A stretch of DNA of 64,000 nucleotides from Scolanthus callimorphus (lineage: Eukaryota > Cnidaria > Anthozoa > Actiniaria > Edwardsiidae): assembly GCA_033964015.1 (NCBI GenBank), contig JAWWUD010000056.1, positions 744,001 to 808,000 on the forward strand, written 5' to 3'. The translations under genes were made by a program, and so were the position numbers. Each line of letters opens with the position of its first letter. Position 1 is the stretch's first letter. A model generated the notes under the pieces. It searched no databases. It saw only the letters and a list, made by a program, of their open reading frames with translations, and was not told the origin of the DNA. Below, in pieces: positions 43,769-55,700 of the stretch.

Positions 43769-46700
43769 CTAATATTTTAGAGTGCGAAAGTACTCCTTTC
43801 TATCTAGACCACAGGGTTTCCGGAACTCTTGGCCAATTTCGTGAATCCAGTAGTTGGCGACTATGAAAGTAAAAAGAAAATCGTTACCCTTTGTCCCGTT
43901 GCGGAAATCATTCTCAAAACTTACAATTCAAAGTATGCCAACCAGAAATCTACCCCAATCCCCTATCGAGGAACTCTAAATTTTCTAATATTGCTCTACC
44001 CCTGTAGAGCAATGTCTCCTGTCAACCCCTTGTGGACATTCCTCATTTTCTTGTGTGCCTGTGGAAATTCCATAGGCACAAATGAATACCCTGTGGCAAT
44101 TCTGGTTGAAATGAATGGCCCTGTGGAAATTTCAGGGTTAAAATCAACAAACCCTGTGAAAATTCCAGAGTCAAACACAGCGACCCCTGTGGAATTTCCA
44201 GGTTCCTCGATAGGGGGTTAACGGATATAATATGGAACAGCCCATTTGACAAAAACAACAAAATCAAAGAACAATCTAGGCCGAGCGGATTCGAACCCAC
44301 GGCGTCAGAGTTAGTCGACCGCCGTTGTACCAACTGAGCTATCAGTCCATAATGATTGGTGTGTGAACTAAATCCTCCTCTCCCATTGTGTTCACACTGT
44401 GTTTCCATTTAACAATTACACATCGAGTTCGAGTGGCGAGGATAGTCCCCTAAAGTTTCGAGGGGGGGGGGGGGGGTGCATATGCCAGCGGGCTTGCTGT
44501 GCACAGGTCTGCCTTCCTCTGCGACCTTGCCGGAATACCAATCGATTGTTTTCGCCACAGGTATCCCATTCATCACGAAACACTTACCCCATTTGCTCCC
44601 GACTAGTACGGGGCACGCTGCATGCCGGGTACTGTCGTCGCCGTCTCCATTCTTCTTCAAGTTATACCAAAACGCCGCGTCACCCTAAGTAAGAGGAAAA
44701 CGAAATTTGCTGGCATCATCAAAGATTGTGAAGGCTGGTCCTCTACAGCGGGAACGATGGTTCCGTGGTTTCCTGACCGTCCCCGTCAATCCCAGTCTTA
44801 TGAAAACGCATATTGGGAATTAGCGGCGACATCGGCGATTGGCTGGGATGCGATCGGGAAACAGAAACCGTTTCTACTTTCCCGATCGCATCCCTGACGG
44901 TCGCCGAGGTCACCGATCGTTTTTTTCATATCTCAGGAACAAGCCATAGTCGATTCATCCCCGAGCCTAGGAAATTCTTATTTCGTGCGCTTATTTTAGC
45001 GAAAGATTTGCCAAAGATTAGCGCTCTCTTCTACTGAGTAACGACAGGGTAAAAAAATTTCTCGCTACAACTAGCGCGCGCAAAGACGTTTTTCTCGATT
45101 CACAGACGTTCGCCAAATGGGATGCTAGCAGTTTTTGGGTCATATAAAAGCTACCGGAAGACCTAACCCTAAAGGATTGATGTACGGTACAGCAAGGTAA
45201 AGATACTGGGCCATGCCTGCTGGGTGCACAGAACCTGGTCGCTTTGTTACCGTCACGGTACGGTAACGATCACCTTACGTTACTGTCAAGGCATAGTAAC
45301 AGTCGCGCCATGTTACTGTCACGGCACGGTAACGATCACTTTACGTTACTGTCACGACACGGTAACGGTTGCGCCATGTTACTGTCACGGCCATGTTACT
45401 GTCACGGCACGGTAACGGTCACGTTACTGTCACGGCTTGGTAACTGTGGCGTTACGGCACGGTTACGCCACATTATCACGGCACGGTAACGGTCGCGCCA
45501 CGTTACTGCCACGGCTCGTTAACGGTCGCGTCACTGTCACGGCTCGGCAACGGTCGCGTCACGTTAAGTTTCGATCCGTGCCGTAACGTGTTTAAACCAC
45601 TTTGACAGCGTCAAACGGTGCAACCTACCTTGGTCGGCCAAACTGTCGTTAACGCTCTCGTGAAAACGGTCCCTCCTCCCGCCTCCACATCAGACAGCTA
45701 AAAACGAAACGAAAGCAAACCGTTTAGTACAAAAGGTGCACTTTTGGGGCGTTTTCCTTGTACACAGGGGCGTAGCCAGGGGGGGCCCGGGCCTCCCCTT
45801 TCTCGGAAATTTTCCAATACATTTACTGTATTTGCTGGAGAAAATTTGCGCATTTTTTCCCCATGTTTTCTCTATCCCCCCCCCCCCTTCAGAAATTCCT
45901 GGCTACGCCGCTGGTACACTTCCCATTTTTCTGCCATGTGGAAAAAATCTACCCGTATGGGTAGATGTTTCTTGACGGAGGCCTATTCACTCTTCAAGTC
46001 TTTGACTTTGGAAATAACCTGTAAAAATAAAAAGTAAAACCTAAAACAACATATAAGGAGAATTTCTTTTAAAACTCACATAAGCAAGGAAGGTTGCTAT
46101 TCTGTTTCCTGTGCCAAGCGACGTAAACTTGTCTTCTCCGTCCTAGAAAAATCATGAGAATGAATAGAGTCCTAAAGTGATTTAGCCATATTTGTCCATT
46201 ATTTAGAAAGAGCATATCGATTGAAAGCTACACACCAAAATGAGGCAAATCGGTTGCAACGCGACCGAGATACGGCCCGCTGAATACATAATTTTCTTTA
46301 ACAAATCACTGTATTTTTATTTCAGTGATTTGTCAAATAAAATATTGTATTCAGCGGAATTGGTCTTCCATTATTTCTGGACTAAAATATGAAATTCGAA
46401 AATTTTCAAATTTGTGACGTCACACTTCAGGTCTCTATTCGTCAATGCCGTACGTGCGCAAACGCACCGTCTCCATTTTCTTACGCTTGCGTTTTGCGTA
46501 CCCACACATAAGGGAAATGTATGCGTTGTATGTGTAAAGCAACCCTAATACTTCATACTCACTCGGGCAAAATCAAAATGTGGTTCGTAGTGCCCTCCGA
46601 TTCCATAATTGACCACCTGTCGAGAAACATAAATGTTCATTGCATCATTTTTATTATTATGTAGCTCCCATTCTCGAACCCAGAGCTCCCCGGCTCGTAA

Positions 46701-49700
46701 CCTCGCGGGGGAGGCTCTGGTGACAGCCACTGCGCATGCGCGAGATTTGATACAGAGCCGTTGAGAGAAAGATCTTTCTGCGCATGCACCAACGTTCAAA
46801 ACCAGCCAATCAGCAAAGGTCCTCAAATGGATGTCACCAGAGCCTCCCCTGCGAGCAGACGAGCCGGGAGCTCTGGGTACGAGAATGTGTAGCTCCAAGA
46901 TAGCTCGTGTTTATCCGACCAAAGCGCGCGCTCTGATTGGTACAAACTCAATGTTGCCCGCGCAGGCGACAACGCTAGAGCGGGAAATTTCGGCGGGAAA
47001 GTTGTTTGCTATTTTTACCGTGTATTTTCTCGACTTCGTCTCCGGAAACATCGAGATTCTCGGGAAAACAAATTAGCTGTTTCCCTCGCGAGCAGTCATT
47101 AAGTGTATATTATTATATAGCTCGTGTTTATTCGATCAAAGCGCGCGCTCTCATTGGTTCTATCATGGTCACGTGATAAAGTACAAACACAATGTAGCGC
47201 GCGGGGGCGACATCACTAGAGCGAGAAATTCTGGCGGGAGACTAATTTTACACCGAATTTTCATTTTGCTATATAATAAAACACTTAATGACTGCACCCT
47301 TGGGAAACAGCGAGTTTTGTTTTCCCTCGAATCAAGCGGAAAAGGTATATTTTCGAGTTAACATACCTGAAGATCTTCTGCTGTTTTCATGTTGAGTCCT
47401 GAGTAAGCCTCCACACGATTTCTGATCCGACGTATGAGGTCATCATCCTGAGCTTTTAGCCAGCCACTTAATACGCATGCGTCGTGTTACAGCCAGATCC
47501 ACGCATGCGCACATACACAAAACCACAAGACACCATCACGTGACAGGCACAAGGACAAAATAACCAAAAGAAAATAAATTAGCAAGATAAATTGTGGAGA
47601 TGAACTCGTATTTTAAAAATTATCAATACATTTTCATGTTTGACAGAAATTGTTCATGTCTATGAACACGAGTTCATAAATACACAGGAGAACTCCCGAA
47701 TAACAGAGGAGGGACCACCATAACTTGGCTACGTATACACGTAGCTCTTAACGTTTTTGTTAAGGTTTTTCTCGGTGTTCTTCGTGCTCAATGTGCTATG
47801 AGGCATTGCTTCTGTGTCAGAGCTTTCAATAAAACATATGCATAGCCACCCCAGGAATAGCCACTCCAAGCATAGCCACCCCAGACATAGCCAGCGATAA
47901 AGCTTTACTTGGCATCGGTGCAAGCACAGCGATGGCGACACAGCTTAGTCTAAATTTGCATATGATCTGAATTCTTCATAAAGACTGACTCAAATTTTTA
48001 AAGCAAAATACAGTAAACCGGTTCGAAATAGCTACTATTGTCAGGTACATTTGTAATAATTAGATCGTACTATACGTGTAAGTCAGACTAGGCTGTTATG
48101 CCCACCGTACCAACATGAAATTTATTGGAGGTTGGGGAAGGCGGGCGCTTCAACTTTCCCCCACGGGTCATGTTTATACCCCTCCCTTCTACAAGCTGGG
48201 GAGCTTTGGGTGGCAATGCACCGATGCCAGCGAAAACTATATATTATTTTGTAGAAAGTTCCGGTACAGAAGAAATGACTTAGAACGTAGATAGCTGAAC
48301 GGATCTGATATCCACTTCCTTGGATACCTCCCAATCAATCAGATTCAGGACGCTCGTCCTGCCAATTGCGCACGGTTGAAAAGTTACCCTGGCCTCGATT
48401 TCATGCGCGCGCCTCAATGATTTATGGGAAGTATCCAGGGACGTCCCGAATTTCCCGAGGTATCCCTCATCGTTATTCGGGATTTTCTCGCGACAGCGCA
48501 CAACATTTTTCACGGTGTTGTAGAAGTGCATTAAAGAGAGAAAATTAGACGATCAAAAGTAGCAAGAAAGAGGAAGACTGTTTAGTTGCATCAATAGCGT
48601 TAAAAGACGTTTAGCACAAGTGGTTACGGGACCTATTTATTTTTTAGAGATTGGCTTTATTGTCTATCGTTTTTTCGGTTCTGTTAGGGATGGATTAAGA
48701 TTTAAGTACGGAGGCTTGTAAGTGCATGTAAGTCATGCCATGAGAATCTTGTGGAAGTTTATTGTCGACGAAACGGGACTATATTCGACGGACAGTGAGT
48801 CACTTACATTGTATATATTCTAGAAATACTTAGTTTCCTTTAGAAAGGTTCTAGATGAGTGTCGAAACTTAGCCAATCAGAAAAGAAACCCATTCAATAA
48901 CAAACCATCAGAGAACGACGTAATACACTTATCCAATCAGAAATCTAGAAATGAAATCCATTCAACAACAAACCAATCAGAGGACGCAGTATGACTTGTG
49001 TCAAGTCGTGATCCAAGAAACAAGAGTCGCGATGATTTTAGTTTTTCTCTCGTATTCTCATTTAAGGGGCTGTGTCACGGTCATTTGAATAAATTCGTAA
49101 ATACAGCTCGTTATTTGTATGTAATCATCCCCAAATCACTTGATATTATCCTAATAGGCAATTTAGGTAAGTGCTGTCGGCAAGACTTTTAAACAATCTG
49201 CAAAATTTTCAAATATGTTAGTTCAATCTTTGAAAACTGTCCATCCCAACGAGATTTCAAAAACTCATTGTTGCAATCCGTTTCCATCCGCTCTTTAATA
49301 GGTTCATGAAGCCTACAATTATGATTGTCTTGTAGTAAAAGGGCTATTTAACAAACCTAGACTAGTATTTTGGCTATCCATCAGTTATTTTCATTTTCTT
49401 ATATCACCAAAAGTGTGCTAAAATCGTTTTAGTTTATTTGCGTGTGACAGTCACATTGATAGTGATAAGAGCAGCCGTCATAACAAAAGTACGGTTGGCT
49501 AAGCGCTATGATCCGGATCGACATTCGGCCGGAAGAAATGTCATCTTATGTACGAATTTAAGCAATTATTTTTATGCGTATTATCATTATGACTGTATTT
49601 AGCAAGCTCACGCTCTCAGTTGCATCATGGCAAATCAGGAGAAGATGGCGGAAGTACTAATCAGATTCGTAGGGAAAGACAAGCCTGGAATAGGCCTCTT

Positions 49701-52700
49701 CACGGTTTCCGCCGCCATTTTGTTCAGTAGGCAAGCCGTGCAAATCCCACATAAACTACATAAAATATAGAAAATGTATGAAACATAGGCGTAGAAATCA
49801 AGCTCATAGAAAAAGCTATGGAGGCGAAACCGTTTTGAAAGTACTATATCAAACACGAGACAGCGTGTTGAATCAGGATTTCCACTGCCCAGTTTTTTAA
49901 CAGACTTCGGTGTCTTTGAAATCCTGATGAGAAACACAAATCGAGAGTTTGATATTACTTCTCAAACGAACGACGTAATGCCGAGAAAAGAAGGGAAAAT
50001 ATCAAAATTCTATGCAAATTAAGACCTCCTTCACGTAATGATTTTCGTTGTTTTCATTTACGTTTGATGAATTAGAGCGGTTTTCACGAGATCGAGAGAA
50101 ATCTCTACTTGCTCCTAAATGGCTTTTCTCTCAGCCAATTGCAAGCCGAACCAATTACTGAGTAATTACACAATTGTATTTAGAGCGGATTTCACATGAC
50201 TGTCGTGAAAACAATTGCATTGAGCAATCACGAGCCAATCAGAATTGAGAAAAATCATGACTTGCTCCTAAATGGCTTTTTTCTCAGCCAATCGCAAGCC
50301 GAACCAATTTGATTGCTGAGAAAAACGAGTAGCCAATGAGAACGCAAAGCAATCGCAATTACATAACAAGTCTTGACAGTCATGCGAAATCCGCTCTATA
50401 CTACAGAATTTTATTGGCTGAGAAAAACGAGTAGCCAATGAGAACGCAAAGCAATCGCAATAACATAACAAGTCTTGACAGTCATGTGAAATCCGCTCTA
50501 TTAACGAGTTTGATAATGTTTCTGATTGGGGGAGCATTGGAGAAACTCTAAGATTTAGACTTCGAGTGACGATTTTAATCTTCCTTTTCTCCTACGATTC
50601 TGAATGTTCGCCATCTTGTCCTGATAACCCACTGAGATTGCGAACTCGACTATTTCAAACTCAGTTTGTTTGGGCCAGCGTGGCTAAATAAAACTGTACG
50701 TATGTATATACTCTTTAGTTGTTAAAATTAATACCCAAATTTAAAATCAACAATTTAAAAATAGAAGCAACTTCAAAGTGCATGCACTCAACGAAGGTTA
50801 CTTGGTAGTTGAAGTAGCATGCTTAAAGTGATCAGTTTAGAGTGAGTTCTTATTGCAAGTTATTTATGCATTAAAGTTTCGATTAAAAGTCTCCTTACAA
50901 TCTTTCCAACATAATAGCGTTATTGGTATTTGAGTGTGGAACGCGAACACTTTTCGCGCATTGCCAAGGCTGAAAACATTTGCGTGGAAAATGAAAACAA
51001 ACCACAAACAACGACGTGTCTGAAACCGGATGGACACAAGGTACCAGGAATATACAAGAGACGACACAAAAGGGATTGAAACAGACTAGTCAGCTCGCAG
51101 GCTTTGGAGACTTGTTTTATTCCGAGAGCGTGGCCGCCATCTTGGATTGACCTAAACTGTTTTTTTTTACCTAAAACTGCTCTCCAACACATGCGAGCAG
51201 GCTAGAAACAGACGAAAGCCAACGTTTCGAGGTTTTACTTCGGCTATTGTTCAGTGTTTCAGTCTCCTAAAGATGGAAAATCCACGTTTTCACCGAGGGA
51301 AAGATGCGCTTTCGAGACCTTTCCAACAGCTACCAGACCAACAAAGTTATGCCAGCCAATCAAATGACACATTGCCAATGCAGCACGCAGCCGCGTGGGT
51401 GGCAAGACAGACGACCCCACGTGTCTACGGTGAGGTCATTGATCGCCTGTCATCGTTTTGTTTTGGTCTGGTTGCCGTTGGCAACATCTCGACTGAGCGC
51501 AATTGAAGCCTGCGTAGCAAGCGTTTTCGTGTGTTTTCAGGGAAAAGAAAAACCAAGAGAATCAGGAGAAAGCGGGAATAAGTTCGACGAGCGAGTGTTT
51601 GGCCGTTTTAACACTTCAACAAACGCGAAAAGTGTTCGCGGTCCACACTGACATGCAAATAGCGGTAACCTAAAGTTACCATGGCAACTGGTTACTATAG
51701 CAACACACCTTTTACTGATGCGATATTGTGCAAACTCGAGCTCGCCTGTCACGGGTTCTGAATTGTTGCACGACTGAGCTGCGTGACAAATAAGGAATCG
51801 TTGGCCAAATATGGAAAGCCGAAAATCTCATGGTCGTTGTGGATGGGCAGGGTAATATATTTTGAAGCCATTTGCAAATGAGTTAATCAAACAGGGTACC
51901 CCTTCCATGGGTGCGACAAGGATCTTGATATGTTAAAAAGAACGAGTCACTAGAATTGAAGCCTGCTTGCAGGCGGCAGAAAGTTTAATTCATGCGAAAA
52001 TACTAGTTACTACATCGCAGCCATCGCCAGCTTCGATTTTTGGACTCGCGTCCTTTGTTCCGAGCAAAAAAAGATATATATTTTCTTCTCTTCCCCTTCC
52101 CAATGTCTTGCTGCCAAGAACACCCGTCCAAAAATCCGAAATGGCGGCGACTTGATCGAGTAACCATCAATTTTCGCGTGAAAATGGAATTGAAAACATA
52201 TTACGATCGCAATGGAGACGCAGCTTTCTCGAAATGAAATGAAGTCGACATAGATTGTCGCGGCCGATGGTACAAGAAACGTATGATATACACTACAGCC
52301 TAGTTTCTGAAACGATTTTGAGTCTAACTATTGGGTTTTGCTTATATTTTCAAGAATGATAGTTCAGGTGCCGAATTCTAATAAAAAAAATCGATTGCAT
52401 TGCGGTGCTAATATTTCGAGACTACTAAATCAGCTCCGTACAAGATATGATTGATCATCTATTTAGTTCAAATAGTAAACTTCTTCATCTGTAGTTGACG
52501 ATAAGAAATATTAAGCTTTCTTTTGTTGCGAACTCAAAATGGCAGCAAAAAGTCATTGTTCTATTAATGGAGTTCCCCAGGGGTCGTTTGTGGTACCATT
52601 TTGGAAACTGACGGTATTACTGTATTTCTACGAATGCTGTCGCTGACCGAAGAGGGTTAAAAGCAGACGGGTTCGAGGTTTTGACCTTTCTATAGTCGAA

Positions 52701-55700
52701 CCTGAGCAAAAGACGAAAGTCTTAAGACCACGCGCACAGTTGTTAGCAAGCGTTGAGCTAATCCCCTTATTTTTCTTAGGGGCGTGAGAAGGGGTGTGTC
52801 AGGGGAGAAAAAAGGCAAGCCAGACCCATTTGGCGCGCAGAGCCCCTTTCTCTAACCCTCAGAGAAATGTGGGGGGTGTGATTTAATAATCAAGTGTTCC
52901 ATGGTTAGCGAGGAAAGGCAAGCAGATTGAAAGCAGAGTTGAGTAGCAGTGCTCAAGAGATCTAACCCTATTGGATTGAAACGCTTCACTGCCAAACAAT
53001 GGAAAACACAAGAATAGAACGAGAAAAACAATAGAACAATGAGATGTTTCAAGCCAATAGACCTTCCGAGCAAGGTGCTACAATACAGTGATAGCATGAC
53101 GCACATTCAAACTCACATAAGGCTAGCGCGCGTATCATTCAGAAGACTCACAAGCAACACATCATAGAATTAGTGGGCAGTTTGCTTATAAGAGCAGCAT
53201 TTATAAAAATAAATAACATAAGTAAAATAAGCAGCATGGTTAGAAGACTTTTAAATTTAACGACAGTGGCTTGTAGCCTGAAGTAGTCCCTTCGCCCTCG
53301 ATCGTACCTCACTTTGCGAAAGGAGACGTCTGATTCCATGACAACGCACGCCTAATTCAAAAGTTGTGGCGCCTGATTGGTTGGCTTGGGAGATTTCGCA
53401 CGCTTTTTTGCTTGGGGGAGCGTGCGTTGTCATGGAATCGCCTGCACATCTTACGGAGAAACGCAACCAATCAGACTCTACTGACCGATTTTGGGTTAGT
53501 AAATTGCGTAATGGATGAGAAAATCTCGAGGGGAATTCAGACGTCGCCTCTCGCAAAGCGATGTACGATCGCAAGTGAAGAGATGGCTGAAATTCAGGCT
53601 AAGGTTAGTGATCTGAATTACTTATGAGTTATGCAAATACCTTTTACTTATGCGATATGTTGCAGGCACCAGCGTTCCATTCACACTCGATACTATCGCT
53701 CGCTGAAGCTATTTAGCAAATTGATTGTTAGAGCTAATTAGGAGATAACGTGCGGCATGTCGAACTATCAGCAAGATCAGTGAAAACCATTGAATTGGAC
53801 CCTCGAGTTAAGACTGTTTGCTCCTCTCTCTTTCTCTATGTCTAGTTTGTTCGTCTGACTGTCTGACTGACTAACTGTATGTCTGGGTCTGTCCGTCTGT
53901 CTGTTCTAGTCTTCTGTCTTTCTGTTCAGGTCTATTTGTCTGTGCAAGTCTGCATGCCTCGTTGTCTGTCTGGTTGTCTGTCTGATCTGTACAAGTCTGC
54001 CTGCCTGTCTGTATGACTGGCCGTCTGTCTGGTTGTCTATCTGGTCTGTACAAGTCTGTCTGTCTGTCTTGTCTGTCTGTTCAGGTCTTTCTGACTGTAC
54101 AAGTCTGGTTGTCTGTCTGTCTGTACATAGTTCTGTATAACTGGCCGTCTGCCTGGTTGTCTGTCAGTCTGTCTGTCTGTACAAGTCTGTCTGTCTGGGT
54201 GTCTGTCTGGTTATCTGTATGGTCTGTATAAGTCTGCGTCTGTCTGTTCTAAATTTGGAAAGCCGCTGGAATATGGAAAGGATGCAGCATAGCAACGGTC
54301 GAAATAGCAAGAATGCTTCAGTACTTCTTGCAGGTTGTGCCTCGAACTGTGATTTGTATGTGACGTGTCATTTCTCATAGGGATGCGTGCTTTGTGCTTG
54401 TGCTTGCTTTAGTTTAGAGCACAACCCGCAACTTATAGCCGCAGAATGGTTACTTATTTAGTGTTAATTCACCATTTAGTAGATATGAAGTAGCGGGCAT
54501 GAGGTTGACTAGCTCATCGCTCATTTCATCACTCACCCATAGATTCATGTAAACAAGAAACCAGGCAATAAAAAATGTCGTAATGTTACACTAAAATATC
54601 TAACAAAAACGTTTTCTTGGTCACTGTGTAGGTACCCCAATGAGCTATTGTATTCTGTGTTAGCTTCGTTCTATGTGTTATTTGTAGTCTTTTATCTCCG
54701 GTACTTTGTCTTTACAGAATTTTATGCATTTTGACCAGCACAACTGTCAACTCAAAACGAGTTTACAACGAATTAACAACCTCCATCTCGTAGATAAACT
54801 TTTAGGGATTTTGTACGGTTAATATAATGACGAAATCTAAGATCTTTATTTGGAAATATATGAACGTAATGCAATGAAATGTAACGTACGCTAGAAAACA
54901 ACTTTTATGAGTAGTAAGAGAATTTACACGACTGTTCTTTATTTTAGCGAAAGTTTTTTACTGTATCTTATATATGCTAGGCACTTTCTAAATAAGACAG
55001 GAAATAAAGGAAGGCATGCGCCGTTTTTGCTTGTAGGCTAATCAGACTAGGGTGTGGACGTTCCGTATGCATTTGGTTCTACAAAAAAGTTCTACTGGTG
55101 ACAATTTTATTTGTATCACAACGATGGATTTTATCTCTACCAAAAGAATATAACAGAAAAAAAAACGACAAATACTAGAAGAAACGCTTAATAGGCTACA
55201 GTTGCTAGAGGGAAGATTTGAAGTAATAGAAGTCTTATGCAAATTAGAGAGACCCCATTTAGTTAAGCAAAGTATTGATACTGGAACATTAACACCGACG
55301 AGGAAAACTGAAATTAATTTCGCTATGACGTCAGATCCGAAATGGCGGTCCTTGAATATCTTATAAAAATGCAGGAATGATACAGCTACTTGTAAGATCT
55401 TGTGTGATTGGATAGGCAGAACAAAGCATCCCATTGTTTCCTCGTTCTATTGTATGACCCTCTATTGTTTTGCACTGAGAATATCAATCCAATAGCTTAG
55501 ATCTTACGAGAGCTGTATCATGGCCCTAAAAATGGCATTTTTAAACCACAGTCGGGGGTGGGGGGGACCTCCCTTAAAAAGTCCCCCTCCCCTAAAATTT
55601 CCAACGTGAAACAGACCCGCTCCCCTGGAATTTCCAACGTCATAAAGGACCCCCTCACTGGAATTTCCATTTTTTTCTGGCAAAATACCCCTGGGAAATC

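Noticed and set aside
44409..44587. Read-through C-terminus of P4HA-2 after the 44588-44684 exon
   Set aside because: The exon ends at a good GTAAGT, and the true family C-terminus (IGQEFRKPCG, then a TAG) is found in the exon at 43769-43860 in the right phase.
48280..48531. Minus-strand frame of 83 residues in a P4HA-2 intron
   Set aside because: No resemblance to P4HA exons or other families, and no matching splice phase was identified.
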